Shown: positions 53,901-61,015 of the stretch, in pieces
Layout of the letters: every line of letters starts with the position of its first letter
Numbering within the stretch: the stretch's first letter is position 1
Source: an uncultured Desulfobacter sp.
GTDB lineage: Bacteria; Desulfobacterota; Desulfobacteria; Desulfobacterales; Desulfobacteraceae
DNA: 64,000 nt
Direction: 5' to 3'
Assembly (NCBI RefSeq): GCF_963666145.1
Contig: NZ_OY762614.1
Coordinates: 3,152,501-3,216,500 of the forward strand
Translations under genes and position numbers: made by a program
Notes under the pieces: model-generated
Database searches by the model: none
The model's input: only the letters and a program-made list of their open reading frames with translations
What the model was told of the DNA's origin: nothing

Positions 53901-54236
53901 GCCTTCTTTGCCCAGGATATAGCGCTTGATCAGATTCAGTTCTCGGTATACCACCGCCTCTTTTTCCCGGACCTCCTGGATGGCCAGGGAAATATCGGCC
54001 TGACTTTGGGCGGTTGAGACATCTTTCATGGATCGATGCATGGCAAGCACCCCGGCTTTGGCTTCCAGGGCTGCATTGGATACCTGAAGTGGATGGGTGT
54101 ACAGTGTCTGTGTAAGCTCATTGAGGACTTCTATTTGACGGTAGGTGCTGATACTCAATGCCACAAACAGGATAATAATCAGGGAAAATGAAAACACCAT
54201 CCGGTTTTTTAATGACAACCTGTCAAAAACACTCAT
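50928..54236 (-). CDS. Membrane hybrid histidine kinase with GAF and three receivers
   Basis: A 1102-residue kinase. TM1 is about residues 12-32 (MVFSFSLIIILFVALSIST), followed by a helical 4HB-type periplasmic sensor and TM2 near 190-215. A HAMP segment, then a GAF domain (about 285-430; GLVGQAAKDKKEIML), precede a coiled coil. The H box is SNMSHELRTPLNSVNALS and the ATPase motifs are VLENIIANAVKFTEKGG, DSGIGIS and GTGLGLAIAYKAV. Three receivers end it, with phospho-acceptor sites in ITLDVIMPEMDG, MVIDLMMPGMNG and IFLDMALPQMDG. ATG 54236 is chosen over GTG 54242. The stimulus is unknown. Confidence 0.92.
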   Translation of the reverse strand: MSVFDRLSLKNRMVFSFSLIIILFVALSISTYRQIEVLNELTQTLYTHPLQVSNAALEAKAGVLAMHRSMKDVSTAQSQADISLAIQEVREKEAVVYRELNLIKRYILGKEGRQLIESTILLFDGWKPIRLEVQDFVLKGDRTSANLITRKKGADYVAHLERRMEELTRYARNKADGFMQDALKTQRRVYIHILTSITLFMCLAITIGYLLSSSILGAIETFRQTIARITQTGELEQTTVKGNHEIAALASHFNRLIHRLQGQFWLQRMGNELIHALSGNLGFEEMLDKGCTHLCQSLKNCAGAIYTYDESTAQCRLSYYYAAPEGGQFAKRFDLGEGLVGQAAKDKKEIMLSRPAPGDASVKSGRQNQTPSDIIAVPMLYKNHLFGVFEVAFFDPADTPKQQYLLSAIRSFSVLLYAARKKEQVNQLLNNAQKANEQLLSLNTEIEHQSEELSQKNISLERQQKQVEEANRLKSEFLSNMSHELRTPLNSVNALSRVLITQAGDKLTPEEKNYLEIIERNGKRLLALINDILDLSKIESGKMELDYTRFSLARTIDNIMESLSPLARNKNIQLDTQLSETLPMLESDEAKVHQVLENIIANAVKFTEKGGVTVSALEQNGHVEITIKDSGIGISSKDLKTIFEEFRQSDGTTTRKYEGTGLGLAIAYKAVQLMSGEIKVSSVIDQGSTFIVTLPVNPQGAPQKPLQKESLPGDMKKKPPSILIVDDDKKTRELLSDAFQRQGYATLTAATGRQALNYARTHPILAITLDVIMPEMDGWEVLTRLKEDPVTAKIPVVIVSVSDDRSTGLALGAEGYVNKPLDREQLIGEIEKIHQTMPSTVMIVDDNETERNQAALWLTREGAQVITADSGEQCLEMLESNLPDMMVIDLMMPGMNGFELIKAIRANPETSGIPVLVLTAKDLSPEEKRALEMNASSILLKTPECTGQLFEQVNKVLKTAIAPRLSRPIAPKPGTSSPVVLIVEDNPDNMTTIKAILPKGLDVKEAEDGRQGLDMARAMTPDLIFLDMALPQMDGFEVVAALKKEDRTKHIPVVALTAQAMQGDKQRILGAGCDDYIPKPINPEALRKKVRFWLQTDPEEKQ

Positions 54237-54540
54237 CGGCACTGTTCCTACAATTAAGCTACAATTAGACTATTAGTTGTCTGCGAGAATGAATGTTGTA
54301 GAACGTATGTGGTAACTTTTCGAAAGAATCGCCCTTACCGTAATAATTCAGACAACGGTATGCAGCGAGAACTATTCTGTTCGATGTGCGAAGAGTAAAT
54401 TCATTGATTCCCACAGATTGAGATTAAATTTTATAGGAATTTTATCAAATAGTTTTAAAAAAGCAAGCTTTTGCCTTTACCGTTTTTACACGTATTGTCG
54501 TGTATCGACCAAGAACGTTTAGATGAAAAGTATTTTGATT
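54237..54540. other. Intergenic region upstream of the sensor kinase pair
   Basis: 304 bases, AT-rich, between the start of the 1102-residue kinase and the 3' end of the amino acid importer, both on the minus strand. It should contain the kinase promoter. A small inverted repeat ACACG-N6-CGTGT lies at about 54488-54503 downstream of the importer genes, but no T tract follows. No ORF with coding character is visible. Confidence 0.35.
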
Positions 54541-55221
54541 TTAATGGTCTTCTGCAGTGAAACTCAGCCCGGGCACAGATAGCCTTTTCTGGAGCATGTG
54601 GACGGCCAGGCTCATGACGCCTACGAGGACCAGATAGATCAGTGCCACGAGAATGTAGGTGGGGATGGGGGCAAAATGCTGGCTGGAGAGCATCTTGGCT
54701 TCGCCCATGAGATCGGGTACGGCAATGAGAAAAATGACGGCCGTATACTTGACCATGGCGATGAACTCATTGGACCAGGTCGGAATGACCAGGCGCAGGG
54801 CCTGGGGCAGGATAATATGCCGGATACCTGACAGACGGCTCATGCCGATGGCCCGGGCCGCCTTCATCTGGCCCTGGGACACCGACAGCAGGGCGCCTCT
54901 GAAATACTCGCACTGGTAGGCGGCGGAGTTGCATCCCAGGGTGAAAAACGCCGCACCCATGCGGGAAAAGGAAATTCCGGCCTCGGGCAGGCCGTAATAG
55001 ACCACAAAAAGCTGGACCAGCAGGGGGGTGCCGCGGAACAGGGTGAGATAGGCCGTGCAGAACGGCTGCAGCAGTTTGCCGCCGTAAACCCGGACCAGGG
55101 CCATGGGCAGCCCGATGGCAAGGCCGATGAGCAAAGAGCCTGCAGTTACCTTCAAGGTGATCAGGGTGCCCCTGAGCATGTCCGGCAGGGCCATGGCGGC
55201 GTAGGCCAAAAATTCGTGCAT
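54541..55221 (-). CDS. Polar amino acid ABC transporter permease (second)
   Basis: A 226-residue HisM/GlnP-type permease: LRGTLITLKVTAGSLLIGLAIGLPMALVRVYG at the N-terminus, YLTLFRGTPLLVQLFVVYYGLPEAG, and the EAA loop AARAIGMSRLSGIRHIILPQALRLVIPTWSNEFIAMVKYTAVIFLIAVPDL. It starts three bases after the ATPase stop and is the last gene of the importer. With the permease at 55979-56629 it should form the heterodimeric membrane channel. Confidence 0.9.
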   Translation of the reverse strand: MHEFLAYAAMALPDMLRGTLITLKVTAGSLLIGLAIGLPMALVRVYGGKLLQPFCTAYLTLFRGTPLLVQLFVVYYGLPEAGISFSRMGAAFFTLGCNSAAYQCEYFRGALLSVSQGQMKAARAIGMSRLSGIRHIILPQALRLVIPTWSNEFIAMVKYTAVIFLIAVPDLMGEAKMLSSQHFAPIPTYILVALIYLVLVGVMSLAVHMLQKRLSVPGLSFTAEDH

Positions 55222-55224
55222 GGT

Positions 55225-55968
55225 TTATCCCTCCAGCTGGTTGATCAGGGAGAGAAAGGCCCGGGTCCGTTCGGATTCGGGATTGGTAAAAACCTGATCC
55301 GGGGTGCCCTGTTCGAGGATGTACCCGCCCTCCATGAAGATCACCCGGTCGGCCACCTCCCGGGCAAACCCCATTTCGTGGGAGACCACAATCATGGTCA
55401 TGCCGTCGGCGGCCAGTTTTTTCATCACGGCCAGCACCTCGCCGGTAAGCTCCGGATCCAGGGCAGAAGTGGGCTCGTCAAAGAGCATGACCTTGGGGGA
55501 CATGCCCAGGGCCCGGGCAATGCCCACCCGCTGTTTCTGGCCCCCGGACAACTGGGCCGGGTACTTGTCCGCATGATCCGCCATGCCCACCCGGGACAGT
55601 TCGGCCATGGCTTTATCATGGGCCGCCTGCTTTTTCATTTTCAGAACTTTTGTCATCCCCACGGTGACGTTGTCTAAAACCGACAGGTGGTTAAAGAGGT
55701 TGAAGTCCTGGAAGACCATGCCCATCTGGCGGCGGACCAGATCCTCGTCCATGCCCGGGGCCGTTATCTCGGTATCCTCCAGAAAGATCTTTCCCCCCGA
55801 GGGCTGGTGGAGCAGGTTCAGGCATTGGAGCATGGTGCTTTTTCCCGTGCCGCTGCTGCCGATAACCACCACCACTTCGCTGGGGGTCACCTCAAAGCTT
55901 ACCCCCTTGATGACCTGGCTGGATCCGAATGACTTGGTTAAATTCTCAACTCTTAAAAGCGGCTTCAC
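55225..55968 (-). CDS. Polar amino acid ABC transporter ATP-binding protein
   Basis: A 247-residue GlnQ/HisP-like ATPase. Walker A is GSSGTGKST, the Q-loop region is GMVFQDFNLF, the signature is LSGGQKQRVGIARAL, Walker B is KVMLFDEPTSALDP, and the H-loop is VVSHEMGFAREVADRVIFMEGG. The start is read as GTG 55968, giving VKPLLRVENLTKSFG, because TAAGGA, overlapping the permease stop, sits seven bases upstream; ATG 55995 and TTG 56016 would add atypical residues. It energises the two flanking permeases. Confidence 0.9.
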   Translation of the reverse strand: MKPLLRVENLTKSFGSSQVIKGVSFEVTPSEVVVVIGSSGTGKSTMLQCLNLLHQPSGGKIFLEDTEITAPGMDEDLVRRQMGMVFQDFNLFNHLSVLDNVTVGMTKVLKMKKQAAHDKAMAELSRVGMADHADKYPAQLSGGQKQRVGIARALGMSPKVMLFDEPTSALDPELTGEVLAVMKKLAADGMTMIVVSHEMGFAREVADRVIFMEGGYILEQGTPDQVFTNPESERTRAFLSLINQLEG

Positions 55969-55978
55969 GGTATTTTCC

Positions 55979-56629
55979 TTAAAATTTGACGGCATATTTT
56001 CTTTCCACGGCTTCAAGCAGTTTGCTTAAGATCAGGGTCATGACAATGTAAAAGGCTGCGGCACAGCCGAATGCCAGAAGCGGTTCCATGGTCGAGGCAC
56101 TGGCGTACTGGGCCCGGCGCAGCAGCTCCGGCACCCCGATGACAAACACCAGGGAGGAGTCCTTGAGTACCAGGGAAATTTCGTTGATCAGGGAGGGAAT
56201 GGCCACCCTGAACGCCTGGGGCAGGATAATCGTACGGATCGCCGTAACCCGGCTCATACCGATGGCCCGGGCCGCCCGCATCTGGCCGGTTGGGATGGCC
56301 AGGATGGCGCCCCGGAAGATTTCGGTCTGATAGGCGCCCGAGGCAAAGCCCAGGGCAATGGCCCCGGACATGAAAGGGGTCAGGTCTATGAATTCCGAGA
56401 TGACAAAAAAGAGAATAAAGATGATAACAATCACGGGGATCGCCCGGATCACGATACTGTATACTGTGGCAATGCTCTTGGACACGGGGCCGCCGTAGAC
56501 TCTGAACACCGCCATGGCTGCCCCGAAGAGACACCCGATACTTAGAGCGATGGCCGTCACCGACACTGTTACGCCCAACCCCGGGAGCAGAAATTTCATC
56601 ATCCCGGCTGCGCCGGTTAACCCGTCCAT
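55979..56629 (-). CDS. Polar amino acid ABC transporter permease (first)
   Basis: A 216-residue HisQ/GlnP-type permease with PGLGVTVSVTAIALSIGCLFGAAMAVFRVYG, IVIRAIPVIVIIFILFFVI, and the EAA loop AARAIGMSRVTAIRTIILPQAFRVAIPSLINEISLVLKDSSLVFVIGVPEL. AAGGAT lies before the start. It is separated from the upstream binding-protein gene by a strong hairpin terminator at 56641-56672, so it is probably transcribed by partial read-through. Confidence 0.9.
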   Translation of the reverse strand: MDGLTGAAGMMKFLLPGLGVTVSVTAIALSIGCLFGAAMAVFRVYGGPVSKSIATVYSIVIRAIPVIVIIFILFFVISEFIDLTPFMSGAIALGFASGAYQTEIFRGAILAIPTGQMRAARAIGMSRVTAIRTIILPQAFRVAIPSLINEISLVLKDSSLVFVIGVPELLRRAQYASASTMEPLLAFGCAAAFYIVMTLILSKLLEAVERKYAVKF

Positions 56630-56640
56630 GTCATCATCCT

Positions 56641-56672
56641 TTTAAAAAAGGGGAGCGTGTTTTCGCTCCCCT
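56641..56672 (-). terminator. Intrinsic terminator inside the importer operon
   Basis: On the minus strand GGGGAGCG, a six-base loop and CGCTCCCC (plus 56650-56671) are followed by TTTTTT. It lies between the binding-protein gene and the permease genes, as in many amino acid importers where the binding protein is made in excess. The plus strand also has a T-rich tail, so it may work both ways. Confidence 0.8.
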
Positions 56673-56698
56673 GGATTTTTTCAACGCCTGCAAGAAAA

Positions 56699-57460
56699 TT
56701 AGAGCAGATTGTACTTCTCTATGAGTTTGTCTATGGTTCCGTCTGTCTTGAGTTCCTCAATGGCCTTGTTGATGGCGTTGACAAGTTCAGTGTTTCCTTT
56801 AGTTACGGCCAGGCTTTGTCCTGCGGAAATGGTTTCCCGGGTGACCAGGGCCACTTTAAGGCCGTTTTTTTCGGCCAGGGCTTTGGCCGGGTCGGACTGG
56901 ATGTGCAGCACGTCAATGCGGCCGTTTTTTAGATCCATGGCGGCATTGTCCACCCGTTCATAGGAAAAGTAGTTCTCCTTGGGCAGCTTGCCGGTTTTAA
57001 TCAGGTTGTCCTGGATCCATTTTTCCTGGACGGTTCCGGTTTGTCCGCCCACTTTATAAGTAGTGGAGTCAAACACGGATGTCAGGGTAATGTCCGAATC
57101 GGCCTTGACCAGCAGGGCGTCGGCAATGTCGTGGTAGACCACGGAAAAATCCACCTGTGTTTTGCGGTCCTCGGTGGCCTGCATGGCGGCGATGACCACA
57201 TCAATTTTTTTTTTCTGAAGGGCTGCGATCAGGGTATCAAATCCCATGTCCACGATCTTTACTTCTTTGCCCATCTTTTCGCCGATGGCCCGGACCAGAT
57301 CCATGTCAAAGCCTGTAAAATTGCCGTCAGCATCGGTGAATTCGTAAGGGGGATAGTCTGCGGAGGTTCCCACAACCAGTTTATCCGCAGCCGATGCCGA
57401 AACGGCAAGGCTCAGGATAAGGCCTAAAGCAAGCACTGCACTTACAATTTTTTTCATCAT
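56699..57460 (-). CDS. Polar amino acid ABC transporter substrate-binding protein
   Basis: A 253-residue SBP_bac_3 protein: signal peptide IVSAVLALGLILSLAVSASA, then KLVVGTSADYPPYEFTDADGNFTGFDMDLVRAIGEKMGKEVKIVDMGFDTLIAALQKKKIDVVIAAMQATEDRKTQVDFS, the full family opening. The DxxP-FxxYxx and AMQATxxRK elements that clamp the ligand amino and carboxyl groups are conserved. Ligand could be a basic or polar amino acid; co-regulation with arginase favours arginine or a relative. GGAGAA precedes the start. The promoter carries two TGTCGAC operators. Confidence 0.92.
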   Translation of the reverse strand: MMKKIVSAVLALGLILSLAVSASAADKLVVGTSADYPPYEFTDADGNFTGFDMDLVRAIGEKMGKEVKIVDMGFDTLIAALQKKKIDVVIAAMQATEDRKTQVDFSVVYHDIADALLVKADSDITLTSVFDSTTYKVGGQTGTVQEKWIQDNLIKTGKLPKENYFSYERVDNAAMDLKNGRIDVLHIQSDPAKALAEKNGLKVALVTRETISAGQSLAVTKGNTELVNAINKAIEELKTDGTIDKLIEKYNLL

Positions 57461-57564
57461 TTCTTCTCCAATAAAGTTAGGGTGAAACAGGCATGGGGTG
57501 CCAAACGCCTGTTTTGTCTATTTTTAATTTTCTTTGTTGGTGGTAGCAAAATTTTTCTACAAAA

Positions 57565-57652
57565 ATGTCGACCAAAATAGCCATATCTTTCACTTATTTG
57601 TCAAATATATCTTATTGGCGTAATTAATGTCGACAATTAATAAACATGTCAA
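57565..57652 (-). promoter_or_regulatory. Promoter with two TGTCGAC operators, amino acid importer
   Basis: On the minus strand, -35 TTGACA (plus 57647-57652) and -10 ATTAAT (57623-57628) are separated by 18 bases that contain TTGTCGACAT (plus 57627-57636). The second copy, ATGTCGACCA, lies at 57565-57574, 62 bases downstream and about 105 bases before the binding-protein start. Box spacing, operator placement and flanking bases match the hisC promoter almost exactly. Confidence 0.68.
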
Positions 57653-57696
57653 GGAAAAAATACAGACCTTCACCACGGAAATAAAGCAGAACGTAT

Positions 57697-58356
57697 TCAG
57701 GGGGTTTGGGGTTTCTGTTTTCGGGTGGCCGTCAGGTTGATTTCCAAAGCCCCTCTCAGGTGACTGGACATGGCATACTTGGCCCCGGCCGTGTTTTTAT
57801 ACAGGATATTGTCCAGGATCTGTTTGTGTTCGTCATAAATTTCCCACATGGCAGGACCCGGGGTCTGTAAATGGGGAAATGATATTTTGATCCGGTCCTG
57901 CAGGCTGCGGTAAAATTCAATCATCAGGGTGTTGCCGCCGCCTTTGATGATCAGGTTGTGAAACTGCCAGTCAATATTTGTTATTTCGGCAAGGTTGTTT
58001 TGATCAATCAATGGTTTCAATCGGTCCACGGCATGCTGCAGGCCTTGGGCCGTCTCCCGGGTCATATTTTCAATCACCAGATCAATGGCGCTCAGCTCCA
58101 GGGCCTCGCGCAGCACATGCAGGTCTTCTATCTCTTTGGCTGAAAAGACTTTAACAATAAAGCCGCGGTTGTGGCGGGATTCTATCAGTCCGTGTTCGGC
58201 CAGGCGAAACAGGGCCTGGCGCACGGGGGACCGGCTGATGTTCATTGTTTCGGCAATTTCCGTGTCTGAAATCCGGTTGCCGGGCAGCAGCTGGTAATTT
58301 AAGATTTTTTTGCGAATGTCATCGAACACAATGCTTGTTAGGTTTCTGTTTTTCAT
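57697..58356 (-). CDS. GntR-family transcriptional regulator, FCD (FadR) subfamily
   Basis: A 219-residue regulator. The N-terminal winged helix has DDIRKKILNYQLLPGNRISDTEIAETMNISRSPVRQALFRLAEHGLIESRHNRGFIV. The helical FCD ligand domain (about residues 80-205) has ALELSAIDLVIE, DWQFHNLIIKGGGNTLMIEFYRSLQDRI and HKQILDNILYKNTAGAKYAMSSHL; Asp and His positions for a metal-bound organic acid ligand are present. The gene lies between the importer promoter and its own TGTCGAC-bearing promoter. It is the best candidate for the factor controlling importer, arginase and hisC-larA-lutABC, with a 2-hydroxy or amino acid as effector. Confidence 0.9.
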   Translation of the reverse strand: MKNRNLTSIVFDDIRKKILNYQLLPGNRISDTEIAETMNISRSPVRQALFRLAEHGLIESRHNRGFIVKVFSAKEIEDLHVLREALELSAIDLVIENMTRETAQGLQHAVDRLKPLIDQNNLAEITNIDWQFHNLIIKGGGNTLMIEFYRSLQDRIKISFPHLQTPGPAMWEIYDEHKQILDNILYKNTAGAKYAMSSHLRGALEINLTATRKQKPQTP

Positions 58357-58362
58357 GTTTAA

Positions 58363-58411
58363 ATCATAAAGTCGACAAAATAAGATTACAAGGTTAATTC
58401 ATGTTCGACTT
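58363..58411 (-). promoter_or_regulatory. gntR promoter with TGTCGAC-type operator
   Basis: On the minus strand a -35 TTGTAA (plus 58386-58391) and a -10 TATGAT (58363-58368) have a 17-base spacer containing TTGTCGACTT (plus 58369-58378). A degenerate copy, ATGTTCGACTT, lies upstream at 58401-58411. Autoregulation by the GntR protein is inferred. The short leader ends at the gene start with a weak ribosome site. Confidence 0.55.
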
Positions 58412-58480
58412 GTTTATGACACGTTCCGGATCTTTGTCAACCATCCCATGCGGCGTCAATGATGATTTTTAAGGTAACCG

Positions 58481-59383
58481 CTATATGCCTTCGGAGGGCA
58501 GATTATTAACCAGCCATTGTTTGAAAGCATCGACCCCCTTTGAGTTGTGGTTCAGCTCGGGCCAGGAAAAATAATAATTTCCCGTACGGATGGGCGTTCG
58601 CCCAAAGGGAGCGACCAGGCGCCCGGATTCAAGCTCGTCCCGGATTAGGAAAAGATCTCCCAGGGCCAGCCCCAAACCCGCTGTGGCGGCCTGTAACGCG
58701 GCATCGTCCACCTCAAAGACCCGGCTTTTTTCCAGGGGGAAATTTTGAATGCCGTTCTGGTCTGCCCACGCGGCCCATTCCTTTAAATCCGGGCTGTTAT
58801 GCAGCAGCATATAGTGTTTGATATTTTTAGGGTCATTGACGACAGGTTGTGTCTTGAGCAGTTGCGGAGCACAAACAGGGATGAGCTGTTCCTTTAAGAT
58901 AAGCGTTCGGTTGATGCCGGGCACGTCTTCTCCCAGGTGGGTGATGCCGGCATCAAAATTTTCCTTTGAAAAATCCACATTCACGCTGGATGTGGTAAAC
59001 CGGACCTGGATGTCCGGATAGAGAGCCTGGAATTTATGAAGCTGGGGGATTAGCCAGCGGATGGCAAATGTAGGGTGGACCTTTAGATTCAGATCCTGGG
59101 GCCGGTGTTTGATCCTGACAACCGCTTCGGTCATGATGTTGAAAGCCCTTGCCAGATCCCGGGCCAGAATCCGTCCCTGCTCCGTGAGATCCAGTTTTCG
59201 GTGGGTCCGGTGGAACAGAATTACGTTCAGCTGGTTTTCCAGCAGCTTGATCTGGCGACTGACCGCGCCCTGGGTGACGTTGAGTTCCCGGGCGGCCCGG
59301 GTAAAGCTTAAATGTCTGGCTGCGGCCTCGAAAAATTTAAGTCCGTTCAGGGACGGCAGACAGTGGTAATGGGTTTCTTTCAT
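58481..59383 (-). CDS. LysR-family transcriptional regulator, GcvA-like
   Basis: A 300-residue LysR protein. The winged helix has LPSLNGLKFFEAAARHLSFTRAARELNVTQGAVSRQIKLLENQLNVILFHRTHRKLDLTEQG, the GcvA/AmpR-type opening. The effector domain (about residues 95-295) has NLKVHPTFAIRWLIPQLHKFQALYPDIQVRFTTSS and FDAGITHLG. It diverges from ornithine aminotransferase with 213 bases between, the usual layout of a LysR regulator and its target. Three similar ATGAGTTT-type sites overlap its start and the rocD leader. Confidence 0.9.
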   Translation of the reverse strand: MKETHYHCLPSLNGLKFFEAAARHLSFTRAARELNVTQGAVSRQIKLLENQLNVILFHRTHRKLDLTEQGRILARDLARAFNIMTEAVVRIKHRPQDLNLKVHPTFAIRWLIPQLHKFQALYPDIQVRFTTSSVNVDFSKENFDAGITHLGEDVPGINRTLILKEQLIPVCAPQLLKTQPVVNDPKNIKHYMLLHNSPDLKEWAAWADQNGIQNFPLEKSRVFEVDDAALQAATAGLGLALGDLFLIRDELESGRLVAPFGRTPIRTGNYYFSWPELNHNSKGVDAFKQWLVNNLPSEGI

Positions 59384-59516
59384 GAGTTTTTCTCATCTCA
59401 ATGATGCATTAAAGTGGTTTGACGAGCCATATTTTTACGTTAAAATCATGCAAATTGAAATAGAAACCTGATTTTAATTTAATGAAAAAATCAATAAGTT
59501 GATGAGTTTCTTTCAT
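59369..59516. promoter_or_regulatory. Three LysR-type binding site candidates, lysR/rocD region
   Basis: ATGGGTTTCTTTCAT (59369-59383), ATGAGTTTTTCTCAT (59382-59396) and ATGAGTTTCTTTCAT (59502-59516) share one pattern; the first and third differ at one base. The two ATGAG copies each contain T-N11-A with dyad symmetry, the usual LysR box. The first two cover the lysR start codon, and the third lies 81 bases before the rocD start. Autorepression and rocD activation are inferred. Confidence 0.45.
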
Positions 59517-59596
59517 GTTTTGTTGTGGGCTTCGTCTGGGCGCTGACAGACCCGGTCGGTCCATGGCCGTTGATGAAAAAATGTAAAGGAAAGATC

Positions 59597-60826
59597 ATGA
59601 AAACAAAAGAATATATTGCCCTTGAAGACCAGTATGGCGCCAAAAATTATAAACCCCTGGATGTGGTTCTTTGCAAGGGCGAGGGCATCTGGGTGTGGGA
59701 TGCGGACGGCAATAAGTACATGGACTGCCTGTCTGCATATTCTGCCGTGAACCAGGGCCATTGCCACCCTAAAATTCGCCAGGCCATGATAGACCAGGCC
59801 AATAAATTGACCCTGACCTCCCGGGCGTTTCGAAATGACCAGCTTCCCCTGCTGTATGAGGAATTATGTTCATTGACCCATTCCCACAAGGTACTGCCCA
59901 TGAATTCAGGGGCGGAAGCGGTTGAAACCGTGATCAAATGTGCAAGAAAATGGGGATATGAATCCAAGAATGTGGGGGAAAATGAGGCTGAGATCATTGT
60001 CTGCAACAACAATTTCCATGGCCGGACCTTGTCTATCATCGGGTTTTCCACCGATGAGAATGCCCGGAAGAATTTCGGACCGTTTACCCCGGGGTTTGTC
60101 AATATTCCCTTTGGAGATGCCGACGCACTGGAAAAGGCCATCGGGCCAAATACCGTCGCATTTTTTGTGGAACCCATCCAGGGCGAGGCCGGGGTGATTA
60201 TCCCGCCCAAAGGCTATCTTAAACAGGTCAGAGAGATCTGCAGCCGCAAAAAGATCCTGATGATTTTAGATGAGATCCAGACGGGCCTGGGCCGGACTGG
60301 AAAGCTTCTTGCCGAAGAGCATGAAGGGGTTCAGGCCGATTTAACCCTGATCGGAAAAGCCTTGTCCGGCGGATTTTATCCCGTGTCCGCGGTTCTGTCC
60401 AATGATGAAGTATTAGGGCTGCTGCAGCCGGGTCAGCATGGGTCCACCTTCGGCGGCAACCCCATGGCCTGCGCTGTCTCGCGCATGGCGTTAAAGGTGC
60501 TGGTGGAAGAAAACATGATCGAAAATGCCGCTGACATGGGAACTTATTTTTTAGACCAGCTCAAACAAATCGATTGCCCGGCCATCAAAGAGATCCGGGG
60601 AATCGGCCTGATGATTGCCGTGGAGCTTCATGAAAACACCCCGGGAGGTGCCAGGGCCATATGCGAACGTCTTGCCGGGCTGGGAATCCTGTGCAAGGAA
60701 ACCCATACCTATACCATCCGGTTTGCCCCGCCCCTGGTGATCACCAAGGCCGACATTGACTGGGCCATGGCCCGGATCTCCATGGCGTTTAAGGATGTCA
60801 AATCGGCGTCAGAAGACAATCGGTAA
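59597..60826 (+). CDS. rocD: Ornithine aminotransferase
   Basis: A 409-residue class III aminotransferase that should convert ornithine and 2-oxoglutarate to glutamate 5-semialdehyde and glutamate. Typical OAT features are YGAKNYKPLDVVLCKGEGIWVWDADGNKYMDCLSAYSAVNQGHCHPKI, NSGAEAVETVIKCARKWGY, FHGRTLSIIGFS, FVEPIQGEAGVIIPPKGYL, ILDEIQTGLGRTGKLLAEEHE and the PLP Lys in TLIGKALSGGFYPVSAVL. The frame is open from 59525, but ATG 59597 with AAAGGAAAG upstream is the expected start. It completes the arginase route but has a separate LysR-type control. Confidence 0.93.
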   Translation: MKTKEYIALEDQYGAKNYKPLDVVLCKGEGIWVWDADGNKYMDCLSAYSAVNQGHCHPKIRQAMIDQANKLTLTSRAFRNDQLPLLYEELCSLTHSHKVLPMNSGAEAVETVIKCARKWGYESKNVGENEAEIIVCNNNFHGRTLSIIGFSTDENARKNFGPFTPGFVNIPFGDADALEKAIGPNTVAFFVEPIQGEAGVIIPPKGYLKQVREICSRKKILMILDEIQTGLGRTGKLLAEEHEGVQADLTLIGKALSGGFYPVSAVLSNDEVLGLLQPGQHGSTFGGNPMACAVSRMALKVLVEENMIENAADMGTYFLDQLKQIDCPAIKEIRGIGLMIAVELHENTPGGARAICERLAGLGILCKETHTYTIRFAPPLVITKADIDWAMARISMAFKDVKSASEDNR

Positions 60827-60865
60827 AAAAGTAATTTCTTAATCGGATAGCCCATCCTCATCAAC

Positions 60866-60888
60866 GGGAGCATATTCAATATGCTCCC
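60866..60888 (+). terminator. Hairpin downstream of rocD
   Basis: GGGAGCATATT and AATATGCTCCC are exact complements around one base (60866-60888), 40 bases after the rocD stop, and are followed by TTCTTCAATT. The tail is only moderately T-rich, so termination efficiency is uncertain. Confidence 0.55.
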
Positions 60889-61015
60889 TTCTTCAATTAA
60901 ATTCATCCAAAGACAGTCTTTGTTCTTCAATCGACAGTTTTTTTTATCAATATTTGTCATCATACCAGTCTTTGTAATGACAGCATTATTAATTTAAAGA
61001 ACGGAGATTGATCAT

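Noticed and set aside
54480..54510. ACACG-N6-CGTGT hairpin after the amino acid importer as a terminator
   Set aside because: The five-base stem is weak and no T tract follows on the minus strand.
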